Of a stretch of 64,000 nt of DNA, positions 18,166 through 27,384 are shown in pieces. The first letter of the stretch is position 1, and every line of letters starts with the position of its first letter. The notes under the pieces were generated by a model. It made no database searches. It was given only the letters and a program-made list of their open reading frames with translations, and had not been told where the DNA came from. A program made the position numbers and the translations under genes. Source of the DNA: Halocynthiibacter namhaensis (GTDB lineage: Bacteria > Pseudomonadota > Alphaproteobacteria > Rhodobacterales > Rhodobacteraceae); the NCBI RefSeq assembly GCF_000812685.1, contig NZ_JWIF01000067.1:62001-126000 (forward strand), given 5' to 3'.

Positions 18166-19146
18166 TTACGATGTGGACAGAAGCCGAGCCCAGGCCCGAT
18201 CTGTGAATTCTTCTTTTTGTGGTTCCAGCATCTGTTGTCCTAAGAACCAATAGAAATATTTTTCAAAGGGGAAAGCGTGAAAGTGGCCCATTGCGTTCTG
18301 AATGTTGTCTCGCAGATCATGGCTGGTCTTGCAAGTTAAGGCCCCATGATGATAATCACATTCGGCGCAAATCAGGACAGGTTTTTTATGCATCAAGGCC
18401 TCAAATCCGACGGCCGAATTTTGCGAGATCACCATGTTAGACGCCGCAATCAGATCATGAACACTGGCATCCGATAGGACGGCATTTGCAAACCGGGCAC
18501 AGATGTCGCGCAGGGTTTGTTTCGCAGCTTCATTGTGCAGTGGATGTAGTTTCACATAGACCCGCCCAGAGACTGATCTACAGGTGGTTTCGATGATCTC
18601 TGCAGAGGTCAAGTGGTGTATTTTACGTGGGTATTTCTCGATATTTTGTAAAGGGATAAACGCATCAGCCGGGGGCAGGGCCCCCCTGTCATTTTGCGGG
18701 CGCAGCGAGATGTTATTGCGCGTGAAGTAACCGCTGACGCCGTTAAAGAAATACGTGGCTTCTGCGCAATCTACCCTGTCTGGGGAAAAGGTTAATTCGT
18801 TAACACTTGAGTTCCAGTAAAACCCTTGGGGGTCTAAGTACCAGAAGTTTTGAATATAGCTGGGACGAGCGTGAAATATACGCGGACCTTGTGGGTGTTT
18901 GGGGCCAATCACAATTTGAAGGTGGTCGGTGTAAATCACGCTTGGAGACAATACGTCATAGGTATTCACCAAGAGTGGTCGGAAATTATGTGCGAATGCA
19001 GTTTGTGAAATCTTTTCAAAGAAATCACATCCACCTGACAGAATATGATCGAACCAATCACCTTCGGCATGAACAACAAGAGGGGGCTGAGGCCCCTCAA
19101 GTTGATTAATGTTGGTTAAATTTCGAATATGAGTGGATCGGGCCAT
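18166..19146 (-). CDS. Hypothetical protein with similarity to capsule/polysaccharide glycosyl transfer proteins
   Basis: 326-residue protein without a signal peptide. The C-terminal half (VYVKLHPLHNEAAKQ, SNMVISQNSAVGFEALMHKKP, VLICAECDYHHGAL) resembles the nucleotide-sugar-binding half of KpsC/KpsS-like and other GT-B polysaccharide enzymes, including the 'NSxxGFEAL' type loop. The N-terminal half (WFDHILSGGCDFFEKI) is not recognised. The gene starts 9 bp after the stop of the large fusion gene and is followed by the M50 gene, implying one transcript. A transferase role is an inference. Confidence 0.55.
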   Translation of the reverse strand: MARSTHIRNLTNINQLEGPQPPLVVHAEGDWFDHILSGGCDFFEKISQTAFAHNFRPLLVNTYDVLSPSVIYTDHLQIVIGPKHPQGPRIFHARPSYIQNFWYLDPQGFYWNSSVNELTFSPDRVDCAEATYFFNGVSGYFTRNNISLRPQNDRGALPPADAFIPLQNIEKYPRKIHHLTSAEIIETTCRSVSGRVYVKLHPLHNEAAKQTLRDICARFANAVLSDASVHDLIAASNMVISQNSAVGFEALMHKKPVLICAECDYHHGALTCKTSHDLRDNIQNAMGHFHAFPFEKYFYWFLGQQMLEPQKEEFTDRAWARLLSTS

Positions 19147-19155
19147 TCGGCTTTC

Positions 19156-22100
19156 TTAATGCATCAAACAGGTGGTTTCCTTTAACACCTTATCCATCAC
19201 GCCGATCAACATATCAATATCTTCCGCATCAATCGTCAGAGGGGGGCGGATTTTTAGGATATTGTCATCTTGGCCCTCGCGCCCCGTCAAAATGCGGTGT
19301 TCACGCAGGCGGTTCACAACATAAGATGCGGCCTCTGTTGCTGGGGTTTTGGCCATGTGATCCGTAACCAACTCAACCCCGATGAACAGGCCCATCCCGC
19401 GGATATCACCGATGACGTCGTATTTTTCCATTAAGACTTTGAGCCCAGACATTAACTCAGCACCGCGCGCGCGGGCATTTTCCTGAAGCCCTTCGTCATC
19501 AACGATATCAAGAACTTCCTTACCCATGCGGCAAGATAATGTTGATCCACCGAAGGTCGAGAAATACTCGGGACCTTGGGCGAATTTGTCAGCGATTTCG
19601 CGTGTGGTGATGACAACGCCAAGCGGGTGCCCATTGCCGATCGGTTTTCCCAGAACTACGATGTCAGGCACTGCACCTTGGTGTTCAAAGGCGAAATAAT
19701 ATTCGCCCAAGCGGCCCAAGCCTGTTTGCACTTCATCCGCGATGCAGATGCCGCCAGCGGCACGAATTTTGTCATATACCGCAGGAAGATAACCCTTGGG
19801 CGGAATGATTTGCCCGCCAACAGAGGGGAAGGTTTCCGCGATAAAGCCGGCGACACCATGGCCTTTGCTTTGCAGCTTGATGATAGCGTCATCCACAAGG
19901 TCAGCGTATTTCTGGGCTGCGTCATTATCGTCGCGGCCAAAACGGCCTTTGTAGTCATCCGCGACCTCAACAAGCTCAACCCAATCCGCTTGCCCAACAC
20001 CACCTTTAGCATTGAATTTATACGCGGAAATGTCAATCGCCCCGGTCGTGTTGCCGTGATAGCCGTGATTGGGCGTCACCATGCCTTTGTTGCCAGAGGC
20101 CGTGCGCGACAGACGCAGCGCTAGTTCATTGGCCTCGGTGCCGGAATTCACGAAAAAGCAGACATTCAAGGGATCGGGCAATTTCGAGCGAATTTTTTCT
20201 GCAAAGGCCACCTGTGCAGGGTGTAAATATCGGGTGTTTGAGTTCATCCGTTTCAACTGATCTGCAGCCACAGATTGGATGCGTGGATGGGCGTGACCGA
20301 CATGGGGGACGTTGTTGTAAGCGTCCAAATAGGGGCGACCCCATTCGTCAAACATATGGTGCTTCCAGCCGCGCACAAGCATGGCGGGATTGGAATATGA
20401 CAGCTTTAGATTTTTGCCAAAATAGGCGTCACGATCCGCAAGAACCTGTGATTTGTCAGTAGGTTCCCAACGTGCGTAATCGTCAGGAAGATTCATGAGC
20501 ATCGCCGGATTAGGGCAGAGACGTTCCCACAGGAACATCTCGTCCGGGTCACCCACGCCTGGCCAATCTTCCCCCATACCGTCGGTGGACAGGGCCAGCT
20601 GGAAATGCACATGCGGGGCCCAGCCGCCGTTCTGGGTTGGATCGCCGAGCTGACAAAAGGCTTCACCCTTGGCGACTTTGTCACCGATGTTCAGACGGTC
20701 TTTAAATTCAGGATTAAGGTGACCATACAGCGTGTAGAAATCATCACCCTCGGGGGTTTGGTGCTTCAAAATGATAACACCGCCGTAATCCAAATGCCCG
20801 GCCCGATATTCTGCGCAGAACACTTCTCCGTCACAGGGGGCCAAAAGTTTGCGTCCGGCAGGGGCGAAGGCATCAATCGCCAAATGCACTGTCCGGCGGT
20901 CACTGGCCTTATAGGGCCCCTTGCGGAAGGCCAGATCGGCGTACACCAGGCGTGGTTCGTTATAATAGCCAAGCCATGTTTTATAACTGCCTTCGCCGTC
21001 ATCTTGTTCATATTCTTTGCCCACAATAGCGGCTTCAGCTAGGGGCATATCAAAGGGGTTTTGTGGGGTTGCACAGGCCTCGACCGACAGGCTGCCCAAA
21101 GGGGCTTGTGACAGATCTTCGCTCATAACGGGGGCGAAGTTTCCACGCTCAGATGCCAGCCAAGCCATCACTCTGTCAGCTGCATCTGTGACAGGTAGAT
21201 CGCATGCTGCACGCAGGCGTGCGTTGATCAAACCTTCGTTAACATTATGATGTTCAAGGAATTTCCAAGCGGGGGCTTGACTGATGGTCACGTAAGGATC
21301 GTCAGGGTTTTCCGCTGCCATGACGGTGGAATTCACCACGGATACGGCAAGGCGCATTTTTAAAAGCGGCCAAATCAGATCAGTTTCTTGTGGCGTCAGG
21401 GGCGAGACAGAATGATACCCGCGGACCAAGGCCACCAGTGCTTTTTCTGCATCAACATCACCCAGCACAAGATAAGCCGCTGTGATCGCTAAGTCGACGA
21501 TGCGTGGGCCGATGCACATATCGCCAAAATCGATCAATCCGCTGACATGTGGTACCTCGCTGAGTGATCCAGACACGAGAATGTTATAGTCGTTTAGATC
21601 GTTATGAATTGCGACGCGTGGAAGGGTGTTTAGTTGCGCCTTAGCATCCGCAAACCCACGACACATATCGGATATGAGGGCGTTGCGTGAGGCATCTTTG
21701 ATGACATCAAGGTCATCTTTGATCCAACCCGCATCCATCAAATTCCATTTGAAGTCGCGATGTAGTTCTGGGTGTTCAAAACCAGACATAGCCAGTGTGA
21801 GGCGCGCATTTTGTGCGCCCAGATCGGCGATTAAGGGGGCAGCATGGGGACGAAATTTTGCCCATGGACGCCCCGCGACCAAGGACAGCACCCAACACAG
21901 GCGCGTTTCGCCGTTTTCATCAGGCAGCTCAAGGAATAGGGCGCCGGTACCTGTGGTTATGACATCGGGAAGGGGGAGATCTGCATCAGCTTTGCGGGCG
22001 GCGTCAATGGCGCTGGTTTGCATATCGATGAATGCAGCATCACAACCGGGCCGCATGACTTTTAGAACATGCCCACTGCTGGCCTTGAAATTCAGGTCAT

Positions 22101-22176
22101 ATTCACCGTCAAGTTGGGTAAGTTCGGCGCTGATATTCCAGTGGGTTTCTAACGCGTGCTGCCAGTGCTGAATCAT
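19156..22176 (-). CDS. Fusion protein: APH-type kinase, M23 peptidase domain, class III aminotransferase-fold (PLP) domain
   Basis: A 1006-residue protein made of three parts. Residues ~1-340 are an aminoglycoside-phosphotransferase/hydroxylysine-kinase-like kinase with HNDLNDYN (191-198) and a DFGD loop at 216. Residues ~425-560 are an M23 (LytM) domain with the zinc ligands conserved: H431, D435 and H524 in HVHF. Residues ~575-1006 are a class III aminotransferase-fold PLP enzyme with Lys844 in VLGKPIGNG, close to ethanolamine-phosphate/phosphohydroxylysine phospho-lyases. Known two-domain relatives couple phosphorylation of an amino alcohol to phospho-elimination; that reaction is inferred here. 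No signal peptide is seen, so the peptidase domain is cytoplasmic and its role is unclear. First gene of a three-gene operon. Confidence 0.85.
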   Translation of the reverse strand: MIQHWQHALETHWNISAELTQLDGEYDLNFKASSGHVLKVMRPGCDAAFIDMQTSAIDAARKADADLPLPDVITTGTGALFLELPDENGETRLCWVLSLVAGRPWAKFRPHAAPLIADLGAQNARLTLAMSGFEHPELHRDFKWNLMDAGWIKDDLDVIKDASRNALISDMCRGFADAKAQLNTLPRVAIHNDLNDYNILVSGSLSEVPHVSGLIDFGDMCIGPRIVDLAITAAYLVLGDVDAEKALVALVRGYHSVSPLTPQETDLIWPLLKMRLAVSVVNSTVMAAENPDDPYVTISQAPAWKFLEHHNVNEGLINARLRAACDLPVTDAADRVMAWLASERGNFAPVMSEDLSQAPLGSLSVEACATPQNPFDMPLAEAAIVGKEYEQDDGEGSYKTWLGYYNEPRLVYADLAFRKGPYKASDRRTVHLAIDAFAPAGRKLLAPCDGEVFCAEYRAGHLDYGGVIILKHQTPEGDDFYTLYGHLNPEFKDRLNIGDKVAKGEAFCQLGDPTQNGGWAPHVHFQLALSTDGMGEDWPGVGDPDEMFLWERLCPNPAMLMNLPDDYARWEPTDKSQVLADRDAYFGKNLKLSYSNPAMLVRGWKHHMFDEWGRPYLDAYNNVPHVGHAHPRIQSVAADQLKRMNSNTRYLHPAQVAFAEKIRSKLPDPLNVCFFVNSGTEANELALRLSRTASGNKGMVTPNHGYHGNTTGAIDISAYKFNAKGGVGQADWVELVEVADDYKGRFGRDDNDAAQKYADLVDDAIIKLQSKGHGVAGFIAETFPSVGGQIIPPKGYLPAVYDKIRAAGGICIADEVQTGLGRLGEYYFAFEHQGAVPDIVVLGKPIGNGHPLGVVITTREIADKFAQGPEYFSTFGGSTLSCRMGKEVLDIVDDEGLQENARARGAELMSGLKVLMEKYDVIGDIRGMGLFIGVELVTDHMAKTPATEAASYVVNRLREHRILTGREGQDDNILKIRPPLTIDAEDIDMLIGVMDKVLKETTCLMH

Positions 22177-22384
22177 GATGACCTCCGATCTGCTGATCGG
22201 TGCAGATTACCTTGAGAAAATCTCATGTCGAGCTGAATTTGTCTGCGTTTTACTTCTGCATTTCTGATTGATTTGCAGGTCCCGTTGAGATGGGCGAGGG
22301 TGCGGAGCGTTCGAAAGCGGGAAATTGGCTTTGACTGGCTCTTGCGTCTCAACCTGCGGATGCCTATTGTCGAGGTAACTTGAA
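22177..22384. promoter_or_regulatory. Divergent intergenic region between the fusion gene and ppx
   Basis: 208 bp expected to contain promoters in both directions. I see no clear operator or RNA gene. Confidence 0.4.
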
Positions 22385-23509
22385 ATGGAGGGCGGTATGT
22401 CGCCCAGGCGTCCCAAAGGTGCGGGCGCGTTTCCCAAAACGGTCGAGACTCCCGTGCCTCAGACCCCCAGATCGAAGCCGCTTTATGCGGCGCTTGATCT
22501 GGGCACAAATTCGTGTCGAATGCTGGTCGCCCGCCCTGAGGGAGGCCAGTTTAGAGTTGTGGACAGCTTTTCCAAAGCCGTTCAGCTGGGTGCAGGGCTT
22601 GAGGCAACAGGGCGTTTGTCGCGTTCCTCTATCAATCGGACCATTCAAGCACTGCGCATCTGCCAGCGGAAGCTGCGCCAACATGATGTAACGCGCATGC
22701 GTTTGGTTGCGACAGAAGCCTGTCGACGTGCTAAGAATTCCCGTGATTTTATACGTCTGGTGAAGCGCGAGACGGGGTTGCCGCTTGAGATTATCCCAGC
22801 CGAAGAAGAAGCCCGCCTGGCCGTAATCAGCTGCGCCCCCCTTGTACATAAGAAAACAGAACAACTGCTGGTCGTCGATATTGGTGGGGGATCCACCGAA
22901 CTGGTTTGGATCGATATTTCGGACGTTCCCGAGGCGGATAAGGCAAATTCAATTTTGCAAATAAAACAAGGATTTACCAAAGGTTCTGCGCCCGCTTTCG
23001 GCGCAAAAGTGATTGATTGGATCTCAGTTCCTTTGGGGGTCGCGACCCTGCGCGATCAGTTTGAAGATGTTGATGACGACGGGGGGCGCTTTGCCCTGAT
23101 GTCATGGTTCTTTGAAGAAAAGCTGCAAAGCTTTGCGCCCTATGATCGGCTGCATTCACACGACGGTTTTCAGATCGTCGGAACCTCTGGTACAATCACC
23201 ACGGTTGCGGCCTCGCATTTGGGCTTGACGCGCTATGATCGCAATAAGGTTGACGGATTGCAGATGACATCGGATCAGATCGACAAGGTCATTCATGGCT
23301 ATTTGCAATTGGGCCCAAATGGGCGTCGGCAAGACCCGCGCATTGGCCGTGATCGGGCTGCGCTAATCATGTCGGGCTCCGCGATTTTGCAGGCTCTGAT
23401 ACGCGTATGGCCCACGCAAAGGTTGTCTGTTGCGGATCGTGGCCTGCGTGAAGGTTTGTTATACGCTTTGATGTCCGATGATGGGCGAAAGCTTGACGCC
23501 CATGGCTGA
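22385..23509 (+). CDS. ppx: Ppx/GppA-family exopolyphosphatase
   Basis: Actin-like ATPase-fold phosphatase that hydrolyses polyphosphate or pppGpp. The 374-residue protein shows the phosphate-1 motif ALDLGTNSCRMLV near residue 38, VVDIGGGSTELVW near 162 and the GTSGTITT segment. It lacks the C-terminal HD-like domain of E. coli Ppx, as is usual for alphaproteobacterial members of this length. Start ATG at 22385; an ATG at 22397 (MSPRRPKG) directly behind GGAGGG is an equally good alternative. Followed by rlmE after 53 bp, probably the same transcript. Confidence 0.88.
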   Translation: MEGGMSPRRPKGAGAFPKTVETPVPQTPRSKPLYAALDLGTNSCRMLVARPEGGQFRVVDSFSKAVQLGAGLEATGRLSRSSINRTIQALRICQRKLRQHDVTRMRLVATEACRRAKNSRDFIRLVKRETGLPLEIIPAEEEARLAVISCAPLVHKKTEQLLVVDIGGGSTELVWIDISDVPEADKANSILQIKQGFTKGSAPAFGAKVIDWISVPLGVATLRDQFEDVDDDGGRFALMSWFFEEKLQSFAPYDRLHSHDGFQIVGTSGTITTVAASHLGLTRYDRNKVDGLQMTSDQIDKVIHGYLQLGPNGRRQDPRIGRDRAALIMSGSAILQALIRVWPTQRLSVADRGLREGLLYALMSDDGRKLDAHG

Positions 23510-23562
23510 AACGGGCATGAGCACAGGCTGGCGATAGGCCGCGGTACTGGAAGGATGAAGAT

Positions 23563-24267
23563 ATGGTAAAAGCGACAAAAAGTGGACGGGGATACCGAGA
23601 TCTGACTGTGAAGGTGAAAACCGCGCGTGGACGTAAATTGTCGTCCAAGCTGTGGCTGGAACGTCAGCTGAATGATCCATATGTGAAGCGCGCCCAAGTT
23701 GATGGCTTTCGGGGCAGGGCCGCTTATAAGATTTTGGAATTGGATGATAAATTCCGTTTTCTGGTGCCTGGCGCACGTGTGGTGGACCTTGGCTGTGCCC
23801 CCGGTGGTTGGTGCCAGGTTGCCGTTCCACGGGTGAATGCCCTTGGTGAAAAGTCTGGCAAGAAAGTCGGCACGATCCTTGGCGTTGACTTGCAGGAAAT
23901 CGAAACGATTGCCGGCACAGAATTGCATCAATTGGACTTCATGGAAGATGATGCGGACCTAAAGGTTAAAGAATGGTTGGGTGGCAAAGCTGACGTTGTG
24001 ATGTCGGATATGGCGGCCTCGGCATCAGGCCACAAACAAACCGATCACTTGCGCATTATGGCGCTTTGTGAGGCCGCGGCGTATTTTGCGTTTGATGTGC
24101 TGGAAGTCGGTGGCACCTTTGTCGCCAAAGTACTTGCGGGTGGCGCAGAAGGTGACCTGCAAAAGCTGCTCAAGCAGAAATTCGACAAGGTTGCGCATAT
24201 GAAACCCCCTGCCAGCCGCTCGGACAGTTCCGAGAAATTCGTCGTCGCAACGGGCTTTCGTGGCTAA
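23563..24267 (+). CDS. rlmE: 23S rRNA (uridine-2'-O) methyltransferase RlmE
   Basis: FtsJ/RrmJ-type SAM-dependent methyltransferase acting on U2552 of 23S rRNA. The 234-residue protein has the conserved start of the fold ([20 protein letters not shown]), SAM motif [14 protein letters not shown], and the K-D-K-E catalytic residues appear at RAAYK, MSDMAA, FVAKV and SDSSEKF. An N-terminal tail of ~40 basic residues is longer than in E. coli but usual in this group. A strong terminator follows. Confidence 0.94.
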   Translation: MVKATKSGRGYRDLTVKVKTARGRKLSSKLWLERQLNDPYVKRAQVDGFRGRAAYKILELDDKFRFLVPGARVVDLGCAPGGWCQVAVPRVNALGEKSGKKVGTILGVDLQEIETIAGTELHQLDFMEDDADLKVKEWLGGKADVVMSDMAASASGHKQTDHLRIMALCEAAAYFAFDVLEVGGTFVAKVLAGGAEGDLQKLLKQKFDKVAHMKPPASRSDSSEKFVVATGFRG

Positions 24268-24288
24268 GTTAATCAATCAGTTAGATAC

Positions 24289-24318
24289 AAAAAGGCCGGC
24301 GTTTTCGCCGGCCTTTTT
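24289..24318. terminator. Bidirectional terminator between rlmE and the DEAD-box gene
   Basis: AAAAAGGCCGGC and GCCGGCCTTTTT form a perfect 12-bp stem around a 6-nt loop. With A-run and T-run on either side it can stop transcription of both convergent genes. Confidence 0.9.
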
Positions 24319-24339
24319 GGTGTTCATATATTTGGAATT

Positions 24340-26529
24340 TTAGCTTTTACGACGTGGTGTGGCGTTGCCACCACTGTCAGATGCACGAGCTTTGTTCTTC
24401 TTGCTACTTGACTTGCCTGCGGGTGGCTTAGGGCCTTTGCCGCTGTCTTTGTGGCGAGGCTTGCGTTCTTTTACGACACCATCTGGACGACTGTCTTCGG
24501 GCCGTGACTTGCGGAAAGATTTTCCAGCGTCGCCAGCTCCTGTACGGGCAGGTTTATCAGTGCGTTCACCAGGTTTTGCGGGCTTATGGCCGTGCTTGCC
24601 CGGACGTGCCTTTGGTTTTTTCTTGCTTTCTTCGCCATCATTCCAGTCGCGTTTGGCTGGGCGTGACTCAGATTTGTCGCCATATGATTTCTCGCCGCGA
24701 GGCTTGTCATCATAGGAACGTTCTTTTGGCGCATCTTGCCATTCTTTCTTCACGCGTGGTTTGCGATCCGATGAATCGCCGTCACGATCACGTTTCTCCC
24801 ATGGCTTGCCGCCATCACGACCACCTTCACGTTTGCCGCCGAATTTACCGCCACCACGTTTGTCACCAAATTTGCCACCGGGTTTACGTTCAGGGCGTTT
24901 GGCGTTGCGCACGTCATCAGGGACAACTTCAAGCAAGGTCAGCTGCGCGCCATCTTCGACTTTCATGTCAGCACCAACGGCTTTCATAAAGCCATCAATG
25001 GATGTCTCGGACAGCTCGATATAGGCGAGGGGGCCCATCAAGCGGATCGCGCCAAAATCTTCGCGTGACACGTCGCCCGCTTTACACAACATTGGCAAAA
25101 TACGGCGCACTTCTGCGGGCTCATCTTTTGGCAGTTCCAGCGAGAACCAGCGGCTTGGGCCGAACGGCTTACGTTCGCGTGGGGCTTCGGCAGTGACTTT
25201 ACGGATCTCTTCTGGTGCAGAATGCTTAGAGGCATACATGCGCAGAACCGCCAAAGCCAAGGCTTCGGGTTCGTGGTTTTCGATCAATGTCGCGGCTTGG
25301 GCTTTTTCAGCGTCGGTCGGAACATCAGACCACAAAGGATCATTGGTCAGGCGTTGGCTGTCTGCGGCACGCACTTCGTCAGCGGTAGGTGCGGCAATCC
25401 ATTTGGCGTTGAGTTTCGCCCATTTCAACAGGTTTTCTGCCTTGCGACGCATCTTACCAGGTACGATCAAAGCGGAAATACCCTTGCGACCGGCACGGCC
25501 TGTACGGCCAGAACGGTGCAACAGTGTTTCGGAACCGGTTGGCAGTTCCGCGTGGATCACCAGATCAAGGTTCGGAAGGTCAATACCGCGTGCCGCAACA
25601 TCGGTTGCAACACAAACGCGGGCACGGCCATCGCGCATCGCTTGCAGGGCGTTTGTGCGTTCTGATTGCGTCAATTCACCGGACAAAGCCACAACGGAAA
25701 GCCCACGATTCGACAGGCGGGACGTCATGCGCGACACCATGATGCGCGTGTTACAGAACACGATCGCATTGGGGGACTCATGCAGGCGCAACAGGTTCAT
25801 AATCGCGCTTTCAGAATCCGCTGGGTGGACCTCAACCGCGTGATATTCAATGTCGGAGTGCTGCTTGTTTTCCGCTTTGGTGATGATGCGTTCTGCATCT
25901 TTCTGAAAGTTCTTCGCAAGCTTGGCAATCGCGGCAGGCACGGTTGCTGAGAACATCAGAGTTTGACGATCTTCAGGGCAGGCTTCCAGAATGAATTCAA
26001 GGTCTTCACGGAAGCCAAGATCAAGCATCTCGTCGGCTTCATCCATCACAACTGCGCGGATTTCGGTCAAATCAATCGCGCCACGTTGAATGTGGTCACG
26101 CAAACGACCAGGGGTCGCAACAGCGATATGGGCACCACGTGCCAAGGCACGGCGTTCATCGCGGCTGTCCATGCCACCAACGCAGGATGCCATTTGGACA
26201 CCAGCGGATGCATATAGCCACGTCAATTCGCGGTTCACCTGCATTGCAAGTTCGCGTGTTGGGGCGATGATCAAAGCCAGCGGGGCGCCTGCACGGTCAA
26301 ATTTTTCTTCTTCGCCCAGCAAGGTGGACGCGATGGCGATGCCAAATCCAACAGTTTTACCCGAACCGGTTTGCGCCGATACAAGAAGGTCACGTCCTGC
26401 AAGGTCAGGGTTGCTGACAGCTTGCTGAACTGGTGTCAGGGTTTCATAACCGCGCGCAGAAAGCGCTTTTGTAAGCGAAGGGTTCAAGGGGTATATCCAT
26501 ATGTGTCGTGGTGATGCCAGAGGCGGCAT
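24340..26529 (-). CDS. DEAD-box ATP-dependent RNA helicase (DeaD-type)
   Basis: RNA helicase of 729 residues. Core motifs are all present: Q-motif region LTPVQQAV, motif I SAQTGSGKT, Ia PTRELAMQV, Ib ATPGRL, II VMDEADEML, III SATVP, V TDVAARGIDLP, VI HRSGRTGR. A DbpA-type RNA-binding domain follows (near residues 470-555, GAIRLMGPLAYIELSE), then a long Gly/Lys/Arg/Asp-rich disordered tail with repeats of the GGKFG/KRGG kind, likely binding RNA. The ATG at 26529 has AGG 4 bp upstream; family similarity begins about residue 15, so an internal non-ATG start cannot be excluded. Likely role in ribosome assembly or cold adaptation. Confidence 0.92.
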   Translation of the reverse strand: MPPLASPRHIWIYPLNPSLTKALSARGYETLTPVQQAVSNPDLAGRDLLVSAQTGSGKTVGFGIAIASTLLGEEEKFDRAGAPLALIIAPTRELAMQVNRELTWLYASAGVQMASCVGGMDSRDERRALARGAHIAVATPGRLRDHIQRGAIDLTEIRAVVMDEADEMLDLGFREDLEFILEACPEDRQTLMFSATVPAAIAKLAKNFQKDAERIITKAENKQHSDIEYHAVEVHPADSESAIMNLLRLHESPNAIVFCNTRIMVSRMTSRLSNRGLSVVALSGELTQSERTNALQAMRDGRARVCVATDVAARGIDLPNLDLVIHAELPTGSETLLHRSGRTGRAGRKGISALIVPGKMRRKAENLLKWAKLNAKWIAAPTADEVRAADSQRLTNDPLWSDVPTDAEKAQAATLIENHEPEALALAVLRMYASKHSAPEEIRKVTAEAPRERKPFGPSRWFSLELPKDEPAEVRRILPMLCKAGDVSREDFGAIRLMGPLAYIELSETSIDGFMKAVGADMKVEDGAQLTLLEVVPDDVRNAKRPERKPGGKFGDKRGGGKFGGKREGGRDGGKPWEKRDRDGDSSDRKPRVKKEWQDAPKERSYDDKPRGEKSYGDKSESRPAKRDWNDGEESKKKPKARPGKHGHKPAKPGERTDKPARTGAGDAGKSFRKSRPEDSRPDGVVKERKPRHKDSGKGPKPPAGKSSSKKNKARASDSGGNATPRRKS

Positions 26530-26624
26530 CTAACCTGTTTACGGGCCAAGGCATAGCGCTATTTTGCTGAGAATCACAGAATTTAGTGAAAAATCGAGGA
26601 AGATGGGTAAGATTTGACGCGAAT

Positions 26625-27215
26625 TTACGGGATAATATCTGTTAGGGACCGCTCGGGCACTAGTAATTCTTGGATTTGCGCCAGTTGTGTGCGGGTTTCT
26701 TTACGCAGCATACGCAGCTGTCTGCCCCAGCGGATCAGTCCTGTTTTGGGGCATCTTATGTTGTAAATTTGACGATCTGACATGTGCACATCAATGGCGT
26801 AATTCATCAAAAGCTGGCCAAATAGAATGTCTGTACGTTGCAGATCATCCAAGAAACCGCGGGGAAGTTCGGCTTTTTGGATCACAAGTGTTGCGTCCAA
26901 AATGACGGCCTGATGGCCTTCGCGGTGCAGGGTTGAGAAACGCGTGAACTGATCAGGGCCATCTTGGCAAGCCGTCTGATGGGCGATCATTTCGCCAAAC
27001 ACCTCGGTCAGCCGCGCAGTCATCAATATGTCATGTTCCAACAGCTTTTGGCTGATGGGGGCATCATTACTGATATGTGCCTGAAATATTTGAGATGATG
27101 ACGCGTGTTGCATGAGTGTACATTCGTAGGGTGGGGCATTTGTGACCCTCTGCGGTAAATAATCGCGAGCGACGCCAAGATACAATGGCAATTTTCCGGG
27201 GTGCGCCACTGTCAA
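26625..27215 (-). CDS. Hypothetical protein, weakly chorismate-lyase-like
   Basis: Up to 196 residues, no confident family. The segment VILDATLVIQKAELPRGFLDDLQ followed by TDILFGQLLMNY resembles the chorismate lyase/DUF98 fold, where an Arg-containing strand leads to a 'lxxxxxPLGxxL' helix; I regard this as a weak hint. The furthest start is a TTG at 27215 without a clear ribosome binding site; GTG at 27209 or ATG at 27113 are alternatives. It stands alone between the helicase gene and a divergent transporter gene. Confidence 0.5.
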   Translation of the reverse strand: MTVAHPGKLPLYLGVARDYLPQRVTNAPPYECTLMQHASSSQIFQAHISNDAPISQKLLEHDILMTARLTEVFGEMIAHQTACQDGPDQFTRFSTLHREGHQAVILDATLVIQKAELPRGFLDDLQRTDILFGQLLMNYAIDVHMSDRQIYNIRCPKTGLIRWGRQLRMLRKETRTQLAQIQELLVPERSLTDIIP

Positions 27216-27384
27216 ATATTGTGCAGGTCGCGAAATTTTATGGTTTTCAAGCGATTTTCAATCTATAAGGTTCAGTCGCAACCATAGAAGAAGAAATGTA
27301 ATTACCTATGCGGAACTGGGCAGAGATTCCCAAGAACTGAAGGTGAATATGTAATCTTCGAACATTAAAAAGAGCAGGCAAATC

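Noticed and set aside
24359-25024. Open frames antisense to the helicase tail
   Set aside because: They mirror Gly/Lys/Asp repeats of the DEAD-box protein and lack ribosome binding sites or family features.
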